A stretch of 64,000 nucleotides of DNA. Source: Pseudoxanthomonas sacheonensis (GTDB lineage: Bacteria; Pseudomonadota; Gammaproteobacteria; Xanthomonadales; Xanthomonadaceae). Location: positions 186,001-250,000 of the forward strand of contig NZ_PDWS01000002.1 in the NCBI RefSeq assembly GCF_010093305.1, in the 5' to 3' direction. The notes beneath the pieces are model-generated. The model did no database searches. It was given only the letters and a program-made list of their open reading frames with translations, and had not been told where the DNA came from. This document shows positions 57,796 through 64,000 of this stretch, piece after piece. Every line of letters begins with the position of its first letter. The first letter of the stretch is position 1. Made by a program: the position numbers and the translations under genes.

Positions 57796-59137
57796 GCACC
57801 GATCTCCCCCGGCCTATGCCGTAGTACGCCAGGCCCGCCGCCTCGACGTCGGCGGGCTGGTAGAGATTGCGGCCATCGAACACGACCGCATCGCACAGCG
57901 CCGCCTGCAGCCGCGCGAAATCCGGGCTGCGGAACTGTTTCCACTCGGTGACCACCACCAGCGCATCGGCGCCTTGCACCGCCTCCGTGGCCGATTCGCA
58001 AAGCACCAGATCATCGCGCTCGCCGAAGATGCGGCGCGCTTCATGCGAAGCCTCCGGATCGTAGGCGCGGACCAGGGCGCCGGCTCCCCACAGCTGCTCC
58101 AGCAGGCGCCGGCTGGAAGCCTCGCGCATGTCGTCGGTATTGGGTTTGAAGGCGAGCCCCCAGACCGCGAAGGTCTTGCCGCGCACGCCTTCGTCCTCGC
58201 CAAGGTCGTAGTGGCGCTGGATCAGCTCGAACAGATGGCCCTTCTGCGATTCGTTGACCGCTTCCACCGCATTGAGCAGGCGCGCGTCGTAATGGTGCTG
58301 GTGCGCGGTACGGGCCAGCGCCTGCACGTCCTTGGGGAAGCAGGAACCGCCGTAACCCGCGCCGGGATAGATGAAATGCCAGCCGATGCGCGGGTCCGAG
58401 CCTATCCCGTGGCGCACGTGTTCGATATCGGCGCCCACGCGTTCGGCGATGTTGGCGATCTCGTTCATGAAACTGATCTTGGTGGCCAGCATGGCGTTGG
58501 CCGCGTATTTGGTCAGTTCGGCCGAACGCACATCCATCGCCACGATGCGCTCGTGGTTGCGGTTGAACGGCGCGTACAGGCGCTTCATCCTGTCGACGGC
58601 GCGCGCGTTGTCGGCGCCGATCACGATGCGGTCGGGGCGCATGCAGTCGTTGACGGCATCGCCTTCCTTCAGGAACTCCGGATTGGAGACCACGTCGAAG
58701 GCCACATCGGCTCCGCGCGACTGCAATTCCGAGGCGATGGCGGCGCGCACCTTGTCGGCCGTGCCTACCGGCACGGTGGACTTGTTGACCACCAGGGTCG
58801 GCCTGTCGATGTGCCGGCCGATGGTGCGCGCGACCGTGAGCACGTACTGCAGGTCGGCGCTGCCGTCTTCGTCGGGCGGCGTACCCACCGCGATGAAAAT
58901 GACCTCGCCATGGGCGATGGCCGAGGCGGCGTCGGTGGTGAAATCCAGCCGGCCCGCAGCATGGTTGGCTTTCACCATGGGCTGCAGGCCCGGCTCGAAA
59001 ATGGGCACTACGCCCTGCTTCAGACTGTGCACTTTGCCTGCGTCGATATCGACGCAGACCACGTCATGGCCTACTTCCGCCAGACAAGTGCCGGTGACCA
59101 AACCAACATAACCGGTTCCGAATATTGCAATCCGCAT
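57785..59137 (-). CDS. ugd: UDP-glucose 6-dehydrogenase
   Basis: A 450-residue enzyme oxidising UDP-glucose to UDP-glucuronate with two NAD, for envelope or capsule polysaccharide. NAD motif [10 protein letters not shown] at the N-terminus, catalytic Cys266 in GGSCFPKD, the Lys helix [17 protein letters not shown] and a C-terminal Rossmann domain with [14 protein letters not shown]. Length is normal. It follows the FKBP gene by 26 bases and overlaps slyX, in a run of five minus-strand genes. Confidence 0.96.
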   Translation of the reverse strand: MRIAIFGTGYVGLVTGTCLAEVGHDVVCVDIDAGKVHSLKQGVVPIFEPGLQPMVKANHAAGRLDFTTDAASAIAHGEVIFIAVGTPPDEDGSADLQYVLTVARTIGRHIDRPTLVVNKSTVPVGTADKVRAAIASELQSRGADVAFDVVSNPEFLKEGDAVNDCMRPDRIVIGADNARAVDRMKRLYAPFNRNHERIVAMDVRSAELTKYAANAMLATKISFMNEIANIAERVGADIEHVRHGIGSDPRIGWHFIYPGAGYGGSCFPKDVQALARTAHQHHYDARLLNAVEAVNESQKGHLFELIQRHYDLGEDEGVRGKTFAVWGLAFKPNTDDMREASSRRLLEQLWGAGALVRAYDPEASHEARRIFGERDDLVLCESATEAVQGADALVVVTEWKQFRSPDFARLQAALCDAVVFDGRNLYQPADVEAAGLAYYGIGRGRSVHAG

Positions 59138-59163
59138 GGGGGACTCACTGAATCAACAAAGGA

Positions 59164-60108
59164 CTACTGCAGGATACCCATCAGTTCGACATCGAATGTC
59201 AGCGTCGCGTCAGGACCGATCGGTCCCTGGCCGCCATTGGGGCCGTACGCAAGGCTAGATGGGATCCAGAAACGGTACTTGGCGCCCACCGGCATCAGCG
59301 AAACGCCTTCGGTCCAGCCGGCGATGACCTGGTTCAGGCCGAATTCGGCCGGCTGGCCGCGCTGGTAGGAGCTGTCGAACACGGTGCCGTTGAGCAGCTT
59401 GCCTTCGTAGTTCACCCGCACGCGGCTCTGCGGCGTGGGACGCGCGCCGCTGCCCTGGCGCAGCACCATGTACTGCAGGCCGGACGGCGTGGTGATGACG
59501 CCCTTCTCGTTCTTGTTCTTGCTCAGGAAAGCGGCCCCTTCCTCGCGGTTCTTCTGGCCGGCGGTGCTCTGCTTCTTGGTCATGTAGGCCTGCATGGTGG
59601 CCTGCGCTTCCTGCTCGGTCATCAGCAACGGGCTCTTGGCGAGCGAGCTGCGCACTGCCTGGATCAGCACGGGCAGGTCTATTTCGTCCTTCAGGGGCGC
59701 CAGCGACGGGCCTACCGCGAAACTGCCCAGCATCAGGCCCACCTTGTCCTTGGCCACGGCCGGCGGCTGCGAACCCGGCGGCATGCCGGGAACAGGCGCA
59801 CCCTGCTTCACCGCCAGGTTCATGCGCAGGGCTTCATCGGTCGCTTTGGCTTCGGCCTCGCTGATCAGCGGCTGCCCCCCGGCGAAGATGTTGCCGATGG
59901 CGCGTTCGAACGCGGCCACGTCGATGTATTCGCCGATCGGCTGGAAGGACCGGCCCACATCCATGCCCACCGCATAGCTGACTTTGTCCTTCTCCGTCAC
60001 CAGCGCGGCCTTGCCGCCCTTCTCCGCCGTTTGCGCCGACAAGTTGCCTCCCATCATCGCCAAAGTCGCCGCCATCAATGCGGCTACGCCGCGCATCGCC
60101 CGCTTCAT
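59164..60108 (-). CDS. Periplasmic FKBP-type peptidyl-prolyl isomerase with duplicated N-terminal domain
   Basis: A 314-residue Mip/FkpA-like chaperone-isomerase. A signal peptide (about 1-26) is followed by two similar segments: residues about 40-97 (KDKVSYAVGMDVGRSF, EAKATDEALRMN) and 117-176 (KDKVGLMLGSFAVGPSL, EAQATMQAYMTKKQ), i.e. a duplicated FKBP_N dimerisation module. The C-terminal FKBP domain (about 200-313) has VRVNYEGKLLNGTVFDSSY and AGWTEGVSLMPVGAKYRFWIP. The ATG at 60108 with AGGAG is preferred to an earlier frame from 60171. Confidence 0.9.
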   Translation of the reverse strand: MKRAMRGVAALMAATLAMMGGNLSAQTAEKGGKAALVTEKDKVSYAVGMDVGRSFQPIGEYIDVAAFERAIGNIFAGGQPLISEAEAKATDEALRMNLAVKQGAPVPGMPPGSQPPAVAKDKVGLMLGSFAVGPSLAPLKDEIDLPVLIQAVRSSLAKSPLLMTEQEAQATMQAYMTKKQSTAGQKNREEGAAFLSKNKNEKGVITTPSGLQYMVLRQGSGARPTPQSRVRVNYEGKLLNGTVFDSSYQRGQPAEFGLNQVIAGWTEGVSLMPVGAKYRFWIPSSLAYGPNGGQGPIGPDATLTFDVELMGILQ

Positions 60109-60195
60109 TGCTAACTCCTGAAAAATTGGGAACCGACGCCGGTACCCGGCGCAATGCGGATATTGTCGCATGCACGGCTCCGATCACGTGGCGGC

Positions 60196-60756
60196 TTACT
60201 TGCCGGGACCTTTGGCCTTCAGTTCGCGTTCTATCGCAGCCACCAGCGCAGCATCGTCCGGCTTGACCTTGCTGGGAAAATTCGCCACCACCGTGCCATC
60301 GCGTGCGATCAGGTATTTGTGGAAATTCCAGCCGGGCGACACGCCGGTCGCTTTCGCCAATTCCCGATACAGCGGCGTGGCTTCGTCGCCTTTGACGTGC
60401 ACCTTTTCGAACATCGGGAACTTCACGCCATAGGTGAGCGTGCAGAACTCCTTGATCTGCGCTTCCTCGCCCGGTTCCTGGCCCATGAAGTCGTTGGAAG
60501 GAAAGCCGAGCACCGTGAAGCCGCGCGCGGCGTATTTCCGCTGCAGCGCCTCCAGGCCCTCGTACTGGGGAGTGAAACCGCACTTGCTGGCGGTATTGAC
60601 CACCAGAATGACGTCGCCGCCATAGGCTTCCTTCAGGTTGACGGCGGTTTTCCCGGCCAGCGCCCGGTAGTTCTGGTCCAGCAATCCTTGCGCCATTACG
60701 CTCTGACCGGTCACCAGAAGACCGATTAATATCAATGTTTTCAATATGTTAGTCAT
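60196..60756 (-). CDS. Glutathione peroxidase family protein, exported
   Basis: A 186-residue thiol peroxidase of the glutathione peroxidase fold. The active Cys59 is in TASKCGFTPQY, with the supporting GFPSNDFMGQEPG and GWNFHKYLI blocks; it has Cys, not Sec. An N-terminal hydrophobic signal (about 5-22) and cleavage near residue 22 suggest a periplasmic enzyme, which is less common in this family. The ATG at 60756 is preferred over a longer frame to 60810. Divergent from the GntR operon. Confidence 0.88.
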   Translation of the reverse strand: MTNILKTLILIGLLVTGQSVMAQGLLDQNYRALAGKTAVNLKEAYGGDVILVVNTASKCGFTPQYEGLEALQRKYAARGFTVLGFPSNDFMGQEPGEEAQIKEFCTLTYGVKFPMFEKVHVKGDEATPLYRELAKATGVSPGWNFHKYLIARDGTVVANFPSKVKPDDAALVAAIERELKAKGPGK

Positions 60757-60827
60757 AGCAATAACGCCTTGGGGAGAATCGGCAGGCAGTATGCCTTCAG
60801 TTGGGGTCACAAAGTTGACATGGGCTA

Positions 60828-60868
60828 TTGACGCACCGTGATTAGGTGTTATAGTTCAATACAACACC
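60828..60868 (+). promoter_or_regulatory. Promoter and GntR (YtrA-type) operator
   Basis: A -35 box TTGACG (60828-60833), 16-base spacer and -10 box TATAGT (60850-60855). Over the -10 lies the palindrome GGTG-N16-CACC (60845-60868; the arms extend to GGTGTT and AACACC). I recall this spacing for YtrA-subfamily GntR sites in Xanthomonas. A GntR gene of that subfamily lies in the operon, so autoregulation is likely. Confidence 0.8.
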
Positions 60869-60893
60869 ACTCACCCAACGCAGCGGGGGTCCC

Positions 60894-61154
60894 ATGAACC
60901 ACAAACTGTTCACCGCACTGTCCAGCCTCTCGATCAGCAGCGCACTGCTGGCCGTGGGCCTGATGGCCAACGGCGAGGCTGCCCGCCTGCCGGATCCGGT
61001 CAGCGACAGTCCGCTGGTCGAATCCGTCGAAACCGGCGCCGCGCAGGCGACCGAAGAAGTTGTGGTCCCGGTTGAGCGAAAACACCGTCGCGGCCGTTCC
61101 TCGCTGTCGATGCCCTATTTCTCCTTCGCCCAATCACTGCGTCCGCGGGGCTGA
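60894..61154 (+). CDS. Small exported peptide at the head of the GntR/ABC operon
   Basis: An 86-residue protein with an N-terminal hydrophobic segment (about 5-30) and a short, partly basic mature part (KHRRGRSSLSM). No family recognised. It has a GGGGGT ribosome site, starts 26 bases after the operator and ends three bases before the GntR gene, so it is part of that operon. It could be exported by, or sense the same envelope stress as, the ABC transporter. Confidence 0.7.
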   Translation: MNHKLFTALSSLSISSALLAVGLMANGEAARLPDPVSDSPLVESVETGAAQATEEVVVPVERKHRRGRSSLSMPYFSFAQSLRPRG

Positions 61155-61157
61155 ACC

Positions 61158-61529
61158 ATGATGACTCTTACTTCTATCCAATGGAGCGACGGCGCTCCCA
61201 TTTACCGCCAGCTGAAGGATCGCGTGATCGCGATGATGCTGGACGGTGTGCTTAAACCGGGCGATGCCTTGCCCTCGGTGCGCCAGGTGGCGGCCGAGTA
61301 CCAGCTGAACCCGATCACCGTCTCGCGCGCCTATCAGGAACTGGCGGACGAGGCACTCGTCGAAAAACGGAGAGGACTGGGGATGTTTGTCACCGACGAA
61401 GCCGCAAAAAAACTGCTCGTTAGCGAGCGCGAACGATTCCTCCAGGATGAATGGCCGGCAGTCGCCGAGCGCATCAACCGTCTGGGTCTGTCCACCGAAG
61501 AATTGCTGCGCCAGGGGGGTGCCAAATGA
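61158..61529 (+). CDS. GntR-family regulator, YtrA subfamily
   Basis: A 123-residue short GntR protein: winged helix at about 10-75 (PIYRQLKDRVIAMMLDGVLKPG, LPSVRQVAAEYQLNPITVSRAYQEL) followed by a short two-helix dimerisation tail, which defines the YtrA subfamily. Such regulators sit with ABC transporter genes and repress them. Its stop overlaps the ATP-binding protein start (ATGA). The GGTG-N16-CACC site upstream of the operon is its probable target. Confidence 0.93.
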   Translation: MMTLTSIQWSDGAPIYRQLKDRVIAMMLDGVLKPGDALPSVRQVAAEYQLNPITVSRAYQELADEALVEKRRGLGMFVTDEAAKKLLVSERERFLQDEWPAVAERINRLGLSTEELLRQGGAK

Positions 61530-62413
61530 ACGCTGCGGACAATGTGGTCGGTTCAAATACGGTCATCAGCGCGCGCAACCTGCGCAAGGCCTACCGCAAC
61601 AAGGTCGCTCTGAACGACACCGGCTTCCAGATCGAAGCCGGCAAGATCATCGGCCTGATCGGCCCCAACGGCGCCGGCAAGACCACCGCGCTTAAAGCGA
61701 TTCTGGGGCTGGTGCCCTTCGAGGGCGATCTGAAAGTGCTTGGGCTGGATCCGCGCAAGCAGCGCGACGAGCTGATGAACGAAGTCTGCTTCATCGCCGA
61801 CGTGGCGGTGCTGCCGCGCTGGATCCGGGTCAAGGAAGCCATCGATTTCGTCGACGGCATCCACCCGCGCTTCGACCGCGCCAAGTGCGAGCGTTTCATC
61901 GCCCACACCCAGCTCAATCCCAATCTGCGCGTGCGCGAAATGTCCAAGGGCATGATCGTGCAACTGCACCTGGCGCTGGTGATGGCCATCGACGCCAAGC
62001 TGCTGGTGCTGGACGAACCCACTCTGGGCCTGGACATCCTGTACCGCAAGCAGTTCTACCAGCGCCTGCTGGAGGATTACTTCGACGAGCAGAAGACCAT
62101 CATCGTCACCACCCACCAGGTGGAGGAGATCGAGAACATCCTCACCGACGTGATGTTCATCCGCGACGGCAAGATCGTGCTGACCGCGGCCATGGACGAA
62201 GTGGCCGACCGCTACACCGAAGTGCTGGCCTCGGCCGAACACGTCGAAACGGCCCGCGCGCTCAAGCCCATCGACGAACGCGCCCTGCCCTTCGGCAAGA
62301 CCGTGATGCTGTTCGATGGCGTTCCCAGGCAGCAGCTCGCCGCCCTGGGCGAAACCCGCAACCCCGGCCTGGCCGATCTGTTCGTGGCCATCATGAAAGG
62401 AACCTACGCATGA
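61526..62413 (+). CDS. ABC transporter ATP-binding protein (YtrB-like)
   Basis: A 295-residue ATPase. Walker A is GPNGAGKT (46-53), Walker B LLVLDEPTLGLD, and the signature segment is MSKGMIVQLHLAL instead of LSGGQ, which is usual in this ABC-2 exporter group. The C-terminal extension (about 220-295) also fits the group. It is coupled by ATGA overlaps to both neighbours. The transported substrate is unknown; related operons respond to cell-wall stress. Confidence 0.92.
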   Translation: MNAADNVVGSNTVISARNLRKAYRNKVALNDTGFQIEAGKIIGLIGPNGAGKTTALKAILGLVPFEGDLKVLGLDPRKQRDELMNEVCFIADVAVLPRWIRVKEAIDFVDGIHPRFDRAKCERFIAHTQLNPNLRVREMSKGMIVQLHLALVMAIDAKLLVLDEPTLGLDILYRKQFYQRLLEDYFDEQKTIIVTTHQVEEIENILTDVMFIRDGKIVLTAAMDEVADRYTEVLASAEHVETARALKPIDERALPFGKTVMLFDGVPRQQLAALGETRNPGLADLFVAIMKGTYA

Positions 62414-63405
62414 ATGCCGTCACCACCCATGACCACAAGACCAACAAGTTCAAGTGGCTGCTGAAGCGGGAATTCTGGGAAAACCGCGGCGGTTTCCTGT
62501 GGGCCCCGCTGATCACCGGCGCCATCATCTGCATCCTCACCGCGATATTCGCCGTGATCGGTCTGGTGCGGTTCAAGAACAGCGGCGCTGGGTCGGACCT
62601 GCAGTTCAGCGGAAACATGGCCGAACACGCCCGTCAGATCGGCGGCATCGGCGACACTGCCCTGCTGGTCGGCATCAGCCTGACCACACTGGTGCTGGCG
62701 TTCGTGGTGTTCTTCTACGCGCTGGGCTGTCTCTACGACGACCGCCGCGACCGCAGCGCGTTGTTCTGGAAATCGCTGCCGACTTCGGACCTGCAGATGG
62801 TGTTGTCGAAGGCGACCTGGGCATTGCTGCTGGCCCCCGCCCTGTCCATCGCGGTGGGCGTGCTGATCGGCGTGGTGCTCTGGTTGATCGTCGGCGTCAC
62901 CCTGGCGGCAGCGGGAATGCCGGGCATGTCCGCCGTCTTCACCCATGCCCATCCGTTGAGCGTGATCGGCAACACTCTGACCGTCATCCCTGTCTACCTG
63001 TTGTGGGCGCTGCCCGCGGTCGGCTGGTTGATGCTGTGCTCGGCCTGGGCGCGCAGCAAGCCGTTCCTGTGGGCCGTGCTGATTCCGGTTCTGGCCTGCG
63101 TGATCGTGAGCATGTCGGGCATCCTGCCGGGAATGGACATCAATTACGGCACCGTCTGGTACACGCTGGTCTACCGCGGATTGCTGAGCGTGGTGCCCGG
63201 CAGCTGGGCTCCGGCCAGCAGCGCGTTCGAGTCCAACTTCAACAACAACTCGGAAATTCACGGGCCGGCCGATCTGATGCACCTCATGAACGTCAGCAAC
63301 CTCGACGTCCTGGCTTCGCCGGACTTGTGGATCGGCGCGGCCGTCGGCGCGGCCTTCATCGCCGGCGCCATCTACCTGCGCCGCTGGCGCGAGCTGGCCG
63401 ACTGA
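62410..63405 (+). CDS. ABC-2 type transporter permease
   Basis: A 331-residue membrane protein with about six hydrophobic helices (for example ITGAIICILTAIFAVIGLV, GISLTTLVLAFVVFFYALG and AAVGAAFIAGAIYL near the end). The cytosolic N-terminus begins with KWLLKREFWENRGG, typical of ABC-2 permeases. The ATG overlaps the ATPase stop. A hairpin lies after its stop, before the next gene. Confidence 0.9.
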   Translation: MNAVTTHDHKTNKFKWLLKREFWENRGGFLWAPLITGAIICILTAIFAVIGLVRFKNSGAGSDLQFSGNMAEHARQIGGIGDTALLVGISLTTLVLAFVVFFYALGCLYDDRRDRSALFWKSLPTSDLQMVLSKATWALLLAPALSIAVGVLIGVVLWLIVGVTLAAAGMPGMSAVFTHAHPLSVIGNTLTVIPVYLLWALPAVGWLMLCSAWARSKPFLWAVLIPVLACVIVSMSGILPGMDINYGTVWYTLVYRGLLSVVPGSWAPASSAFESNFNNNSEIHGPADLMHLMNVSNLDVLASPDLWIGAAVGAAFIAGAIYLRRWRELAD

Positions 63406-63413
63406 TGCCGGCA

Positions 63414-63441
63414 CCGGGCGGGCCCATGGGGACCCGCCCGG
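63414..63441 (+). terminator. GC-rich hairpin after the ABC permease gene
   Basis: A perfect 9-bp stem CCGGGCGGG/CCCGCCCGG with a ten-base loop, starting nine bases after the stop codon. It is not followed by a T-run, so it may only reduce read-through to, or protect the 3' end before, the next gene. Confidence 0.5.
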
Positions 63442-63483
63442 CAACGAAACCCGCATAGCACTGGTTCGAACTGGAGTTCTCCC

Positions 63484-64000
63484 ATGCGCAAGCTGTCCCT
63501 GTTGACTCTGTTGTTGCTGGCGCCCGCCGCGGCTTTCGCGGCAACGCCGGAATGCAAGCACTCCCAGCCTCGGAATCTCGCGCTGGACCTGACCGGCGTC
63601 AAGGCGGTGGTTTTCGACATCGCCTCCAATGACCTGACCGTGGACGCCATCGCCGGCGCCAAGGCGGCCCTCGGAGGCCAAGCCTGCGCGTCCGACGAAA
63701 AATACCTGCAGCAACTCAAGCTGACCCAGCACAAAGCAGGCGACAAGCTGTACGTCACCGCCCGCCGCGAAGGCTCGGCCAGCGGAATTTTCCTGGGCAG
63801 CAACTACGCCTATCTGAAACTCGCCGCCACGTTGCCGGACGATGTGATGGTGCAGTTGAAAGTGGGCTCGGGCGATGCCGTGGTCACCGGCGCCCCGCTG
63901 CTCAGCGCCGATGTGGGCTCCGGCGATGTAGAAGCCAGGCACATACGCGGGCTGGTCGCGGCGACCGTCGGTTCCGGCGATATCACCCTGGAGGATATCG
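63484..64000 (+). CDS. Exported beta-repeat protein (DUF4097/adhesin-like), 3' end missing
   Basis: A signal peptide (about 1-20, ending AFA) and then repeated beta-strand units with the pattern VGSGDVxxxx (three in the last 70 residues), as in DUF4097 or putative adhesin proteins. The frame is still open at the window end (172 residues seen). It follows the ABC permease gene in the same direction and may belong to the same operon, as often seen for YtrA-type operons with envelope proteins. Confidence 0.75.
   Translation, partial: MRKLSLLTLLLLAPAAAFAATPECKHSQPRNLALDLTGVKAVVFDIASNDLTVDAIAGAKAALGGQACASDEKYLQQLKLTQHKAGDKLYVTARREGSASGIFLGSNYAYLKLAATLPDDVMVQLKVGSGDAVVTGAPLLSADVGSGDVEARHIRGLVAATVGSGDITLEDI

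Overview
The window is a high-GC chromosomal segment with genes on both strands, and it looks like a member of the Xanthomonadaceae/Lysobacteraceae (Gammaproteobacteria; Xanthomonas/Stenotrophomonas/Lysobacter-like). The grounds are the rpsF-rpsR-rplI-dnaB-alr order, the large GdhB-type NAD-glutamate dehydrogenase, a bacterial kynurenine pathway, a methionine synthase split into two genes, a YtrA-type GntR/ABC operon, and many GTAG-headed REP palindromes of the kind called SMAG elements in Stenotrophomonas. The genus was not determined. No tRNA, rRNA, CRISPR, prophage or classical IS element was seen.

Layout. 1-6.1 kb: 3' part of an MBL-fold hydrolase gene, a hexapeptide acetyltransferase, an OmpA/glycine-zipper lipoprotein, a WS/DGAT acyltransferase, alanine racemase and an unrecognised 288-aa protein. 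6.1-9.0 kb: dnaB and rplI-rpsR-rpsF, with a perfect DnaA box ahead of dnaB. 9.2-13.7 kb: a DUF885 protein, IscA, AsnRS and two small unknowns. 13.7-22.8 kb: a co-directional accessory run with a PaiB-like protein, an atypical SDR, then a kynurenine / 3-hydroxyanthranilate catabolic cluster (aminomuconate-semialdehyde dehydrogenase, beta-carbonic anhydrase, RidA-type aminomuconate deaminase, 3-hydroxyanthranilate dioxygenase, ACMSD, kynureninase, kynurenine 3-monooxygenase). A complete RAYT transposase gene flanked by perfect inverted REP copies sits inside this cluster. 22.8-33.2 kb: exonuclease I, DUF2461, DUF2939, 5'-nucleotidase, a secreted unknown, NAD kinase and the 1685-aa NAD-glutamate dehydrogenase. 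33.4-43.4 kb: a TetR regulator and two tandem RND adaptor/permease pairs without an outer-membrane channel. 43.5-49 kb: M28 lipoprotein peptidase, a second DUF885 protein, a 9-bp tandem array and an acyl-CoA dehydrogenase. 49-53.9 kb: a SahR-like ArsR/methyltransferase regulator with its own near-perfect operator, followed by split MetH. 54-64 kb: a papain-like permuted protein, an MFS transporter, a frameshifted alpha/beta hydrolase, DUF2058, SlyX, UDP-glucose dehydrogenase, an FKBP isomerase, a periplasmic glutathione peroxidase, and a GntR-controlled ABC exporter operon running off the window edge.

The most unusual signal is the REP system. Four GTAG-headed sequence families (about 20 arms) are spread over the window, almost all as inverted pairs directly after genes. 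In four genes the TAG of the GTAG head is itself the stop codon. One perfect 38-bp palindrome lies in frame inside the AdoMet-activation domain of metH. It differs from its relatives exactly where they would give an in-frame TAA, and the partner base is changed too, so the hairpin is kept. One family matches the arms that flank the RAYT gene, making a self-contained 'REPtron' next to its likely products.
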